Source: an uncultured Pirellulaceae bacterium
GTDB taxonomy: Bacteria; Planctomycetota; Planctomycetia; Pirellulales; Pirellulaceae
Direction: 5' to 3'
Assembly (NCBI GenBank): GCA_905480235.1
Contig: CAJQPP010000136.1
Location: forward strand, 1-64,000
Length of the DNA: 64,000 bases
The position numbers and the translations under genes are program-made. Of the stretch, positions 45,145 to 54,721 are shown piece after piece (position 1 is the first letter of the stretch; each line of letters opens with the position of its first letter). A model generated the notes under the pieces. It was not told where the DNA came from, made no database searches, and saw nothing but the letters and a program-made list of their open reading frames with translations.

Positions 45145-46737
45145 TCATTCCCCCTGAGGCAAACTAAGCGTGCTGGGTGACGACAAAACCCCAAAAACCA
45201 AGCTAGAAGCAGTCTCTTCCGACTCAACATCCAGCGATTCCACTGCGACCACGCGGCCACCATTTCCACCCGCTCTCTTGGCATCATACATGGCCTGATC
45301 CGCGGCCTTAAAAAGATGAGCTGCCAAGGCGGGCACCGGTTTTTCTGTGGCACAAATCGCTGCGCCGATGCTAATCGTATGGGGCACCTCACGCGAAACC
45401 GCCGCAGCAGATTCGCCATGAATCTCGCAGCAAACCTGCTCTATGACCGTCTGTAATTGCTGAGCATCATCAATCTCAGCGATAACCACAAACTCATCAC
45501 CTCCATACCGGGCGACCGTCGCTGTATTAAAAAACTCTTTGAGCTTACTGGCAGTCCACTTGATGGCCTGATCACCTACGAGATGCCCTTCTCGATCGTT
45601 GATGAACTTAAATTTATCAATGTCGATCACCAGCAGTGAAAAATTATCCGTTCCTGCGCGGGCTATCTGTTCTTCATATTGGCCTTGAAAATAGTCCCGG
45701 TTGTAGAGCCCTGTCATTTGGTCCATGCAAACGTGCTCTTCTAAATGAGAGACCAGCTTTTTGAGGATTTGATTCTCTGCCTCTAGGCGACTAGTAACGG
45801 CGTCAAATCGTGACTCTCGCTTTTGCTGCCCGCCCATTTGACCGGTGGCGTGGCCAATCAACTGTCCAATGGGCAACATGCCTGATAAATCCACCGCAAA
45901 TATGGAGGCCTTGGTTTCGATATCAACATTCACCGAATCCATGACCCACTGAATATCCCTTTCGGTCATCTGAAAATAGGTACTGCAAATCGACTCCAGG
46001 GTGGCAAGCGAATTACCTTGGTTGTTTCGACAATAAAAGTCCGCGATGGCAGAACTTGCGACGGCACCCGCAATCAACTTAATATCCGCGTTCTCACTTT
46101 GTTCTGTTAATTCTTCGTTTGACAGGACATGAAACTTTGCGACCGTTCCAAATTGCTTGGGTAGGTTCATTCCACTTAATAGTTCCCGCCCAATCTCCGC
46201 ATGAGTAACTCCCAATCGTTCCCTCTCCAAATGGTGTAACGGTAAGCCATTCTGGTTAGCTTCGACGATAATATGGTCGTACTCTTCTCCATAACTATCC
46301 AACATCAACAAGCGTCCAAAATCCATCAACAAACCACAGAGATAGGCTTCGCCCGTAGGGAACTGTCCGCTGATTTCTGCAAATCGAGAAAGCGCACAAC
46401 CTTGGATAAACGACTGCTTCCAATACTCTTTGTATTGCGTCGCGCGGTGTTTGTTTTTTTTCGTAAAGCTGGCCATTTCCAACCCGAGCACCAGACCGGC
46501 AACTTCTGTTCTCCCTATCCACGAAATGGCATGGGGCAGTGTCGTAATGGCACTGCGGGGTTGATAGACAGGTGAATTCGCAACCTGCAAAATGGTGGCA
46601 GCCAACGTCGCATCCAGGCTAATTTCATAAACAATTTCGACCAACGCGATGTCTTCTTCGGCCAGCAGTTGCAGGACGCGATTGGCAACTTTTGGAAAAG
46701 CTTTCAGCCACTGATTTCTTTGTAACTCATTCAGCAT
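45145..46737 (-). CDS. HDOD-GGDEF protein (predicted diguanylate cyclase)
   Basis: A 530-residue cytosolic protein. An N-terminal HDOD domain covers residues 10-220 (AFPKVANRVLQLLAEEDI, LQVANSPVYQPRSAITTLPHAISWIGRTEV). A C-terminal GGDEF domain starts near 340 with an intact RYGGDEF signature, LLVIDIDKFKFINDREGH and AADQAMYDAKRAGGNG. The RxxD inhibitory site five residues before GGDEF is missing (FNTAT at that place). It would make cyclic di-GMP, which usually opposes motility. It is convergent with the fliA operon and sits upstream of fliD. Confidence 0.88.
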   Translation of the reverse strand: MLNELQRNQWLKAFPKVANRVLQLLAEEDIALVEIVYEISLDATLAATILQVANSPVYQPRSAITTLPHAISWIGRTEVAGLVLGLEMASFTKKNKHRATQYKEYWKQSFIQGCALSRFAEISGQFPTGEAYLCGLLMDFGRLLMLDSYGEEYDHIIVEANQNGLPLHHLERERLGVTHAEIGRELLSGMNLPKQFGTVAKFHVLSNEELTEQSENADIKLIAGAVASSAIADFYCRNNQGNSLATLESICSTYFQMTERDIQWVMDSVNVDIETKASIFAVDLSGMLPIGQLIGHATGQMGGQQKRESRFDAVTSRLEAENQILKKLVSHLEEHVCMDQMTGLYNRDYFQGQYEEQIARAGTDNFSLLVIDIDKFKFINDREGHLVGDQAIKWTASKLKEFFNTATVARYGGDEFVVIAEIDDAQQLQTVIEQVCCEIHGESAAAVSREVPHTISIGAAICATEKPVPALAAHLFKAADQAMYDAKRAGGNGGRVVAVESLDVESEETASSLVFGVLSSPSTLSLPQGE

Positions 46738-46951
46738 GTTGCACTCCGTTAAAGAACAAGAAACCGATTAACTATGCGCAATCTTGTTGAGGATTTCGGT
46801 CGTTTGCCGAGCGGTCTTTGAAATAAAAATGGAAGGCTTCATAAGACCGGATGGTTCGATTGATCACTGAGTAAGGCGAAGACCTGAGATTGAGAAAAGA
46901 CAAATCAGTCATCCGTCCAAACCGTTATTGGAAAGACCAGGAAACCGGTGT

Positions 46952-48937
46952 TTAACGCGCGAGAAAACTAGCATTACCAAGTTGCGAGGTAAGAAAAGCA
47001 CTCGTGTTTTGTAGATTGCTAATGCTTGATTCGATGCCAACGAATTGGCTGATCAATTGTTGCTGCTTGGATTCGAAAACGGAATTGAGACGTTCTTCGG
47101 AAGCTTCGATACCTTCCAATTGGTCTTCGTATGACTGGATCGAGTTGGCAAAACGTCCATTGTCTTCATCCAACAGATCGCCGACGAAGCTACTTAACTC
47201 AGCGGCAAATCCGCGTGTGACCGTTAGGTCACTTTGGTAGGTTCCTGAGACCTGGTTACTCGACAAGGAGATATTCAGTTGCAGTCCCTCAGTATTTGAG
47301 TTGCCAGCCTCTCCCGACAATGTCTGTCCCTTGCCCGTCGCAGATTCGCTTTCACCATTCACCAAAAAGTAACCTGCAACGTCTTTACCACGCTGAAATT
47401 CAGTACCGGAAAAACCTAGAGTCGCCGCAGCTTCACCCGAGACGCTCCCGACTTCAGAACGAGCGCCGTAGACTATCGATTCGATACGCAAGGCGTTATC
47501 CTGCACAGTCACCGTAACGTCGCGAGCTCCCAATTCTGTCGATTGGTTGATCACCGACTGCATGTGTTCAGCCAGTTCCTGTTGCGTGTAGGTCCCTTGA
47601 GTCAAATAGAGCGATTCGCTTTCAACGCCATCGACTTCGATCGTAAACCTTTCCGATTTATTCCCTATCACGATCGAAGATCCGATCGTTGAGTCGGCCA
47701 CGATGGATGCTCTTTCGGCAGCTTGGGTAATATTAACTTGCCAGGGATCTGTCGACGTAGCCGTGTCGTTGGTTCCGTAAATAAATGAGACGTAGGGACT
47801 GCTGGATTGGCCGTCGAGTGAGAAGATTCGCCGCACGTCTTGAAGGCTTACGCCTTCGAGGTTACCCGACAAGGCTTTGTCAAGCTTGCCGGAGTTGATG
47901 ATCAATCGCGATTTTTCATCGAAGGTAATGCCCACCGATGATAAGCGATTGGCATCCGTATCAAGATTAGCCAGCGTACGAGAAAGCGTATTTCGCAATT
48001 GATCGCGAATGGAGTTCGTCGCACTATCACCCAACAGCAACCCCGCCTCCTCAGTTTCTCCGTTGAACGCCGTTTGTTCATCGATATAGTCCATTACCGT
48101 ATTGAAGGATGAAACGAAGCCCTCAATGGCCTCCTTCGCGGGTGTGGTATCACGCACGACGGATACCGTGATACTTTCTGCAGGATCAGCCTTTTGCAAA
48201 TCCAAGGTGATGCCTTCAATCACATCATCAAAAATATTAGTAGCTCGCGAAATACTGATCGCGCCTGCGCCAGAGCCTAAATTGATAATCGCGTCTGCAG
48301 CTTCTTGAACGGCAGGTCCCGACAAATCGAGTTGCGTTAGCGAGCCTGACGAGGCGGCTGTATTATTGGTTACGGTAACGGCATTTTCCGCTCCCGTCTC
48401 GGAAGAGGTGAGCAATAAGCGGGCACCTGTTCCATCGTTAATGATCGTGGCAGAAAGGTCTCCATCAGCGGCATTGATAGATTCCGAGACGCCTTGCAGT
48501 GTATTATTATTCGAATCAATCGAGATCAGCAACGGTTCTCGATCACCTACTTTAAATTCGATCGTGCCCTCGGTTAACAGTGTCTCCGCACTATCTAACG
48601 TCTGCGAAGCCAATTGCTGTGCAGCGGCTAATTGCATCACGCTGACCTGATAATTACCGGCAGCGGCATTACCATCAGCCGCCACTTTCAGGACCGTTTC
48701 ATCACTTGATGTAGCTTCAAATACTGAAAACACATCATTCGCTACGCTGTTCAATTGATCCGCGGCAGCCTGCAGTGCCACGACATTAGCTTCGATTCCC
48801 TCAAAAGCTGTTTGACGTATGATGACCTGCTGTTTTTGAGCGCCAATCCGATCCAGTTGCGTTTGCTGGATCGATAACAGTCCCTCAATAATGGCGGATG
48901 TATCAAGACCGGATACGAGTCCGTCGATTGAAAACAT
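46952..48937 (-). CDS. fliD: Flagellar filament cap protein FliD
   Basis: A 661-residue cap protein. It starts MFSIDGLVSGLDTSAIIEGLLSIQQTQLDRIG, the FliD N-terminal helix, and ends with a long helix EDQLEGIEASEERLNSVFESKQQQLISQFVGIESSISNLQ. The ATG at 48937 follows GGCGGAG at good spacing; a longer frame to 49069 has no support and would run into the flagellin terminator. It is longer than enteric FliD (about 470) because of an expanded D2-D3 region. No fliS is adjacent. Confidence 0.93.
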   Translation of the reverse strand: MFSIDGLVSGLDTSAIIEGLLSIQQTQLDRIGAQKQQVIIRQTAFEGIEANVVALQAAADQLNSVANDVFSVFEATSSDETVLKVAADGNAAAGNYQVSVMQLAAAQQLASQTLDSAETLLTEGTIEFKVGDREPLLISIDSNNNTLQGVSESINAADGDLSATIINDGTGARLLLTSSETGAENAVTVTNNTAASSGSLTQLDLSGPAVQEAADAIINLGSGAGAISISRATNIFDDVIEGITLDLQKADPAESITVSVVRDTTPAKEAIEGFVSSFNTVMDYIDEQTAFNGETEEAGLLLGDSATNSIRDQLRNTLSRTLANLDTDANRLSSVGITFDEKSRLIINSGKLDKALSGNLEGVSLQDVRRIFSLDGQSSSPYVSFIYGTNDTATSTDPWQVNITQAAERASIVADSTIGSSIVIGNKSERFTIEVDGVESESLYLTQGTYTQQELAEHMQSVINQSTELGARDVTVTVQDNALRIESIVYGARSEVGSVSGEAAATLGFSGTEFQRGKDVAGYFLVNGESESATGKGQTLSGEAGNSNTEGLQLNISLSSNQVSGTYQSDLTVTRGFAAELSSFVGDLLDEDNGRFANSIQSYEDQLEGIEASEERLNSVFESKQQQLISQFVGIESSISNLQNTSAFLTSQLGNASFLAR

Positions 48938-49001
48938 AATAATCTCCGCCTTAAAATAATGTCCCACCAGCAAACGTGCTGATATCGTTTCATTCGACCA
49001 A

Positions 49002-49033
49002 CAAAGAAAGGGGCCTGCGGAAACAGGCCCCTC
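49002..49033 (-). terminator. Minus-strand terminator between flagellin and fliD
   Basis: On the minus strand, AGGGGCCTG pairs with CAGGCCCCT around a 6-base loop and is followed by TTTCTTTG. It should end most flagellin transcripts before fliD, giving different expression levels. Confidence 0.85.
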
Positions 49034-49105
49034 ACACGGATAACCCTTACAGGTATCAGTCTTTAACATCTACTTGCGAATTCGATGATCCGCCAGTAAT
49101 TGGAA

Positions 49106-50611
49106 TTAACCAAGCAGACTTAAAACCAACTGTGAGGTCTGAGAAGCATTCGACAATACTGTCGTACCAGCTTGGACCATTACCTGTTGCTTGGTAAAGT
49201 TGGTGATCTCTTCTGCGAAGTCCGTATCCCGAATGATTGATTCGGCATTCACGGTATTTTCCAGGGTGGCCCGCAGATTATTGGCAGTCGATTCCAAGGT
49301 GTTACCTTGGAAGGCCCCCAGCGTACCACGTTGATTGGAAACTTCGTCGATCGCTGAATCGATGACAGCCAAAGCGTCCTGAGCACCGGTAGCCGAAGTA
49401 ATATCAATTTGAGCAAGGCTGCTGAATTGATTATTAGCGACATTCACACCCAAGGCATCGCTGCTGGATTTGTCGATGGACAAAGAAGCGGTCTGACCTG
49501 CGTTGGCACCAATTTGGAACGCTAGAGTTCCATCGGCAACGCCAATCGTAGCACCAGAAACGTCTGAAGTTTGTGCACCGTCGGCAGCATCGCCTGCGAC
49601 GGTGAAGCTCAAACCATCAAAGGCACCAGAAGAACCTTGAATCACGTTCCCACTGGCAACCACGTTATTCAGTACTGATCCACCAGGACCTGTGAGGTCG
49701 ACGACCAGATTTTGACCCTGTTTTGAAACCAGACTAGTACCACTTGGAGCTGAATTGGAATCAACGAGTGTAGTACCGATACCCGATGAATCGGCTACGG
49801 TCGCGGCTACATCCGACTGAACGGTGAAATTCTCACCAAAGTTCTTGGTAGACAGAACAACTTCACCGGTACTTGCCTTCAAAGAAGCTTCGACACCGGT
49901 TTCATTGCTAACAGCGTTCAAAGTGTCGCGAACCTGAGTATTGGTCATACCCGAAGTCAAATTGACTTGGACCGTACCATTGAAGGTCAACGTTTCATCG
50001 CCTGACAGGTTGCTGTCATTATCAACTACGGTGGTACCACCAATGTTGGTGACTAAGGACGTATCCACTTGACCTTTTTGAGCATTTTGATCGATATTGG
50101 AAATTGCGAAGTTTCCAACGGTCGTAGAGGAAGACGCATTCAAGTTCGTTACGAACGAATTGGTTGAAGTCGCATTCAATCCAGCAGTACCATCCAGCAA
50201 CTTTTTCGTACCGAACTGGGTGTTCGATGCAATACGGTCGATGGAAGATAGAGCATTCGAAATTTCTGCCTGGTTGGCAGCCAAGGTATCGCTATCGTTC
50301 ACCCCGGCATTTGCCGAATCCAAAGCCAAACCACGTACTTTAACGAGCAGGCTGTTGATTTCGTTCAAAGCACCTTCAGCGGTCTGAACCATGGAAGTGG
50401 CTTTTTCAGAGTTTTGAATGGCTTGTTTCAAACCAGCAATCTGAGCTCGTTGCTTTTCCGAAACAACCAAGCCTGCAGGGCCATCGGCACCGCGGTTGAT
50501 TTTCAGACCCGAGGACAATCGCTCTAGCGATTTGTTCAAGGATGTGGTGCTGCGATTCAAGTTTTGTTGTGCGTTCAACGCGCCAACATTATTAGCTAGT
50601 GTAAGACTCAT
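49106..50611 (-). CDS. fliC: Flagellin
   Basis: A 501-residue filament subunit. The N-terminal D0/D1 helices carry SLTLANNVGALNAQQNLNRSTTSLNKSLERLSSGLKIN and LVVSEKQRAQIAGLKQAIQNSEKATSMVQTAEGALNEINSLL. The C-terminal D1/D0 helices carry TANNLRATLENTVNAESIIRDTDFAEEITNFTKQQVMVQAGTTVLSNASQTSQLVLSLLG. A Gly/Ser/Thr-rich central region forms the surface. GGAGG lies 10 bases before the ATG. It is followed by a strong terminator. No clear sigma28 promoter was found upstream. Confidence 0.97.
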   Translation of the reverse strand: MSLTLANNVGALNAQQNLNRSTTSLNKSLERLSSGLKINRGADGPAGLVVSEKQRAQIAGLKQAIQNSEKATSMVQTAEGALNEINSLLVKVRGLALDSANAGVNDSDTLAANQAEISNALSSIDRIASNTQFGTKKLLDGTAGLNATSTNSFVTNLNASSSTTVGNFAISNIDQNAQKGQVDTSLVTNIGGTTVVDNDSNLSGDETLTFNGTVQVNLTSGMTNTQVRDTLNAVSNETGVEASLKASTGEVVLSTKNFGENFTVQSDVAATVADSSGIGTTLVDSNSAPSGTSLVSKQGQNLVVDLTGPGGSVLNNVVASGNVIQGSSGAFDGLSFTVAGDAADGAQTSDVSGATIGVADGTLAFQIGANAGQTASLSIDKSSSDALGVNVANNQFSSLAQIDITSATGAQDALAVIDSAIDEVSNQRGTLGAFQGNTLESTANNLRATLENTVNAESIIRDTDFAEEITNFTKQQVMVQAGTTVLSNASQTSQLVLSLLG

Positions 50612-50730
50612 TGGGTTCTAACCTCCAATAGAAGAAAAATACGATTGAAAGCCCGACTGTTCCCTTTAGGTGCGCGGCGAATCCCTTCCGATGGCGCTAG
50701 ATCGTGCTTCTACGACTGAGTGTGATTTGG

Positions 50731-51021
50731 TTAACGCAGGAAAGCCTTGGCAGTGGCTTCAGCCGATTCACGACTTAGAAAATCACCTGCTTGAATCTGT
50801 TGCTTGACAGCGTCGATCCGATCAGTGCGAACTTCCGGAGAATCGTCCAGTTTTTCAACCAAACCTACCAATTCCGGGTCACGAGTATGTTGAGCATTTA
50901 CTGAATCGACGCTCTCTAGGTTAGCGTCCGTCGCTTCGCCAAATTTGGCATGCGGCGTGTTGATTCTTGATGAACCTGGAATGCGTTCTGGGGAACCACC
51001 TGGCAAATCGTTAATATTCAC
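50731..51021 (-). CDS. flgM: Anti-sigma-28 factor FlgM
   Basis: A 96-residue protein that should bind and silence FliA until the hook is complete. The C-terminal helix VRTDRIDAVKQQIQAGDF is the sigma-binding element. The N-terminus (NINDLPGGSPERIPGSS) is low-complexity, as in exported FlgM. The start is decided by GAGGAA five bases before a GTG at 51021; this gives a typical length, while an upstream ATG at 51060 would add 13 residues. It is just upstream of flagellin, on the same strand, and divergent from the TPR gene at 51215. Confidence 0.88.
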   Translation of the reverse strand: MNINDLPGGSPERIPGSSRINTPHAKFGEATDANLESVDSVNAQHTRDPELVGLVEKLDDSPEVRTDRIDAVKQQIQAGDFLSRESAEATAKAFLR

Positions 51022-51214
51022 AGAACTTCCTCGTTGAAATTGGTGAGACAAAGACGTCATCGAACTGCTTGCACAAAACTTGTCTACAAAATCTAAAGTT
51101 CTTTCAGCTTCCAGGACGACGAAGATTTGTGTGTTAGGTAATTTAGACGCACTTTGACGATCATTTCGATCAGGTCAATTGTCGGGTCAATTTCATCCAT
51201 TGAGCAGCAACGTC

Positions 51215-53377
51215 ATGGCAAGGAAAAAGCAAACGCTGATTCGCCTAGCGCTGCTAGCTACCTTAGTCGCGACAGGACTGCTGATAGGCGGCTATTACTT
51301 GTCATGGTCCAAACCAGAAGCCGCAGTGGAGCCTCCCCCAGCAACCCCAGAAATCGCTCAAGAACCGGTTAGTGCACCCACACCGATAGATCCTCAAGAA
51401 CAACGAGAGGTTGCTGAGAAGCTGATTCGGAATAACCGTTACAAGAGGGCCATTCCTCATCTATTAAACGTAGCTGCCGAACGTATCGAAGATTCCGATG
51501 ATGAGCTTTTATTTCGCATTGCTCTCTGCTTTGAAGCATCCGGAGATTTTGACCGCGCGGATGATTACTACACCGTGATAGCAGATCGCACGAATCACCC
51601 ACAATTGGCATCAGGTTGTCGAAATGGCAAAGCACGCTGCCGCTTACAATTGGGAAATATGACCAGCGGTCGACGGTTAGTTTGGCGTAATTTCATGTTG
51701 GCGGATCAACAAGGCCCGCTCAACCGATTCAATGAGGAATCTCTCCAAATTCTAGGCCTCAGCTTTGCCAACCAAACGGATCGCTGGGCTATGCCATTAC
51801 TAGACGACCGCTCGTTGATCCAAGGATTTCAACCGGCCCTCAGTGTGGCCCGACAAATCTCGTTGTTAAAAGAAAGCGAAACGGCAAGCGAAACGGCAAG
51901 CAAAACGGCAAGCGAAACGGCAAACGCTACCGATTCCCCAAATGGCAATCTCGCGATGCCTGGCTCTCAAACAAACCGCGTAAATATTGATCACATCATG
52001 AAGGCCGGAGAGCAGCCCGATGATATTTTTGCCAGCTACGTCGGTGATCGTGTTCCCTTGGAAATGTTAATGCAATGGACCATGACCAAGTTAGGGGTCG
52101 AGATTGCCATTACCGAAGAGGCTCGAAAAATTGCGGAAACGCAAACCATTAGCATCGATCTAAAACACATTAGCCTGCCCACCATTTTGGATGTGCAAAC
52201 CTTACCCTTCGGTTTGGGATGGCGACAAAAAGATGGGGTGACCACGATCTTTTCTTTGGCTGAGGTCTCGCCAGAAATCGGCGAATTACTCCGCCAAAAC
52301 GCGGCTGTCCGCATCATCAACCGAGTCGTTCTTCTGGCGCCTTCCCATATCCATGTCGCGTACCTGCGATTCCAGTTGGCGGGACTCTATTTTCAACTGG
52401 GCGCGATACGACAATCCTTGGCACTGCATCAAGATTTGCTGTCGGGCAAACCGATTGACAGTCGCCTGCGACGTGCCGTGCATTTCAATCTCGGTCAATT
52501 ACAAGCTCTGTATGGTGACCCTCAACAGGCCATTGAGTCGTTTGAAAACGTCGTGGATTCAAACGAACAGGGTGAGATAAAAACCGTGGCATGGCTGCGG
52601 ATTGGCCAAACTCACGTGCAGTTGGGCAATCACAATGAAGCGATCACTTCGTTCCTACGTGCATCCCGTAGTACCAACCAGCCGTTTTTTCAAGAATTGT
52701 CTACTCTGGGTATCGCTTCTACCTACGTATTAAGCGGCCGACCACGCTTGGCCGTTGCTACTCTGGGTAATTCCAAGCAGTTCTTGCGGGGCTCTGAATT
52801 AAATATGTCAGCGAATTTTTTGCGGGCATTTTGCGATTACGAATCTTCGGGGCAAACGCTGGATTCAAGCCGCCGTTTGCTAACCTCACTGGCTAGTCTT
52901 AACTGGCCCACCGCCTTGCAGAACAGTGGTGACCTGCTTAAAGCGAAAGCCTGGAAGCGACTTGGATTTGCGGATGAGGCAATTCGAGCACTGCATCGCG
53001 TAGTGAAAAAAAGTGAAAGCGAGTGGTTACTACAAAACTCGGTCGAGCAATTAAGTGAGCTATTGATAAAAGAACAACGCCTAGGCGACGCCCAGCGGGT
53101 TCTCCAGGAAGCTCTCGATACGCCTCAGGCGAGGAACAGTCCGGTACTGAGTGCCCGCCTTGCGAACGTGGAATATCAGCTCGGCGATTACAAAGAATGC
53201 ATGCGATTGTGTGGGACCGTACTTGCCAATCCCAAGGCCAACTCGGTTTATGGTGAAGTACTCAAGACCATGGGAAAAATCTATCAAGAGCGAGGCGATC
53301 ATTACACCGCCGCCCTATGTTTTTCAGGGTTAGCTCCCATGTCCGCAGAATTACTCACCGCGGAGGCACCCCGATGA
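51215..53377 (+). CDS. TPR protein with secretin-like (STN) segment, in flagellar locus
   Basis: A 720-residue membrane-anchored protein. One N-terminal helix (IRLALLATLVATGLLIGGYYL, about 8-28) is followed by TPR repeats. Residues about 270-360 (PLEMLMQWTMTKLGVEIAITEEARKI, then TISIDLKHISLPTILDVQTLPFGLGWRQKDGVTTIFS) look like a secretin N-terminal STN domain. More TPR units follow to the end (RAVHFNLGQLQALYGDPQQAIESFENVV; VAWLRIGQTHVQLGNHNEAITSFLRA). A Ser/Glu/Thr/Ala tract near 220-235 comes from a 12-base tandem repeat. It overlaps the next TPR gene by 4 bases. Envelope-scaffold role inferred; family not named. Confidence 0.72.
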   Translation: MARKKQTLIRLALLATLVATGLLIGGYYLSWSKPEAAVEPPPATPEIAQEPVSAPTPIDPQEQREVAEKLIRNNRYKRAIPHLLNVAAERIEDSDDELLFRIALCFEASGDFDRADDYYTVIADRTNHPQLASGCRNGKARCRLQLGNMTSGRRLVWRNFMLADQQGPLNRFNEESLQILGLSFANQTDRWAMPLLDDRSLIQGFQPALSVARQISLLKESETASETASKTASETANATDSPNGNLAMPGSQTNRVNIDHIMKAGEQPDDIFASYVGDRVPLEMLMQWTMTKLGVEIAITEEARKIAETQTISIDLKHISLPTILDVQTLPFGLGWRQKDGVTTIFSLAEVSPEIGELLRQNAAVRIINRVVLLAPSHIHVAYLRFQLAGLYFQLGAIRQSLALHQDLLSGKPIDSRLRRAVHFNLGQLQALYGDPQQAIESFENVVDSNEQGEIKTVAWLRIGQTHVQLGNHNEAITSFLRASRSTNQPFFQELSTLGIASTYVLSGRPRLAVATLGNSKQFLRGSELNMSANFLRAFCDYESSGQTLDSSRRLLTSLASLNWPTALQNSGDLLKAKAWKRLGFADEAIRALHRVVKKSESEWLLQNSVEQLSELLIKEQRLGDAQRVLQEALDTPQARNSPVLSARLANVEYQLGDYKECMRLCGTVLANPKANSVYGEVLKTMGKIYQERGDHYTAALCFSGLAPMSAELLTAEAPR
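51875..51922. repeat. 12-base tandem repeat inside the TPR gene
   Basis: Four copies of AGCGAAACGGCA (51875, 51887, 51899 with one change, 51911) encode a Ser-Glu-Thr-Ala tract between the TPR and STN-like parts. Confidence 0.9.
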
Positions 53378-54291
53378 GCACACGAAGATGCCTGACCTTT
53401 GTTTTCAAACCGGGCTGCCTGAGATTTACCCTGGGCACTGTCGGCGTTTTGATGCTGATAAAAGCTTCATCAGCATGCGGCGTTGGATATCAACAAGAAA
53501 ACCTGCCTCCTCAAGAAACGGGTAATCAATCTGAAGCGGCTCAAACCCCGCCCACACCTCCTAGCCCAAAAATCGATTTGGATGCCCTGCGGCAAAACCT
53601 CTCGGAATACCCCGATTTACAAGTCAAATTGAATCCGCCAAACCAAGGCGTTCAGCGAGTTGAAGAATTGCCCCTTCCTCAGGAGGCATCGCAGGATGCC
53701 CTTACCGAAGAACTGGAAGCGTCCCGGCAAATCGATGAGATTGGATCTCGCATCCGGAAATTGATGGAACTGCAAAAAGCATCCAAGCTTAAAGCGCCCG
53801 CGTCTGCAAACCCCGACTCCGATGGGACGAACGCGGCAACTTCCACTGAGCCCGGCAACCTTTCAGAAACAACACCCACCACCAACCCAGCAGCTGACAC
53901 GAACACTAAATCGCCGCTGGATAATATGCAAACGACCCGTATCCTCGATACGCCGCCAGATCAAATCGCCTTAGCCGACAGTCTTTTTTATACCGGCGAA
54001 ATCGATCTGGCGATTAATCTTTATCAAAAAGTGTTACAAGCCACCGCGCCAGGAAGTGAAGATCAGGTTTGGATTCATTATCAAATCGCGAGCTGCTATC
54101 GGCGAATGAATAAGTTCGACCAGGCCAGCAAAATCCTGCGAAAAATTGCAGAGGGCTCAGACACCAATCCAATCGTTGTGAATGCTCGTTGGTGGCTTGA
54201 TACCATCGAAAGAAAACGCAAGCTGGTCAACAGCATCGATACTCTGGAGCAATTCATTAAGAGAAAATCCAACGAGATAAATAATGAATGA
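53374..54291 (+). CDS. Secreted TPR-domain protein in flagellar locus
   Basis: A 305-residue protein. The ATG at 53374 overlaps the previous gene's stop as ATGA. A hydrophobic segment near residues 18-37 ends ASSACG and is followed by a Pro/Thr/Ser-rich linker to about residue 200. The end has one or two TPR-like repeats (IALADSLFYTGEIDLAINLYQKVLQ; WIHYQIASCYRRMNKFDQASKILRKIAEGS). It is translationally coupled with its neighbours. Its position in the sigma54 activator operon suggests a role in flagellar envelope assembly, but nothing more precise can be read. Confidence 0.7.
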   Translation: MSTRRCLTFVFKPGCLRFTLGTVGVLMLIKASSACGVGYQQENLPPQETGNQSEAAQTPPTPPSPKIDLDALRQNLSEYPDLQVKLNPPNQGVQRVEELPLPQEASQDALTEELEASRQIDEIGSRIRKLMELQKASKLKAPASANPDSDGTNAATSTEPGNLSETTPTTNPAADTNTKSPLDNMQTTRILDTPPDQIALADSLFYTGEIDLAINLYQKVLQATAPGSEDQVWIHYQIASCYRRMNKFDQASKILRKIAEGSDTNPIVVNARWWLDTIERKRKLVNSIDTLEQFIKRKSNEINNE

Positions 54292-54673
54292 CGTAGAAAT
54301 CAAGATACGCGAGCATGTCTCGAATCAGATGGAAATCTATTCTTGCGCTCTGCCGATCGCCGAAAGATTGGCCAATGAATACGATGCCAGTCCCGACCAG
54401 CAAGCGCGACTGTCCAGTCTTGAGGAGGTCATGAACGCTGCCATGGTGAAAAACGAGGAACTGTCTGGCTTGATGAATCAAGTGGGTGATGTCCGCCTGC
54501 TTTCCCAACAAACACGCGATGGTTCATCCAAATTAGCAGAACGTATCGCCCATATGATCAAGTTATTCGATCAGATTGAAAAACGCGCTCGCCGTGTAAA
54601 AGAAAACCTACTGCCAGAAATTAATCATTCCTTGCAATTGAGGAAAATGAAGTCTGCTTACAGTAACGGTTAA
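54284..54673 (+). CDS. Small helical protein, FliT/FlgN-like
   Basis: A 129-residue all-helical protein with long coiled-coil segments (QQARLSSLEEVMNAAMVKNEELSGLMNQV; SSKLAERIAHMIKLFDQIEKRARRVKENLLPEIN). It overlaps the preceding TPR gene by 8 bases and lies 48 bases before the sigma54 activator. Its length and helical hairpin shape resemble FliT/FlgN chaperones, which in other bacteria bind FliD or hook-associated proteins. That resemblance is not motif-based, so the function is open. Confidence 0.6.
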   Translation: MNDVEIKIREHVSNQMEIYSCALPIAERLANEYDASPDQQARLSSLEEVMNAAMVKNEELSGLMNQVGDVRLLSQQTRDGSSKLAERIAHMIKLFDQIEKRARRVKENLLPEINHSLQLRKMKSAYSNG

Positions 54674-54721
54674 ACGCATTTGCTCGAACCCAATCCCCCC
54701 ACAAGGATCGTGGCAGCCAAT

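Noticed and set aside
50612-50730. Sigma28 promoter upstream of flagellin
   Set aside because: A TAAAGGGA resembles the -35 element, but no convincing GCCGATAA-like -10 follows at the right distance.
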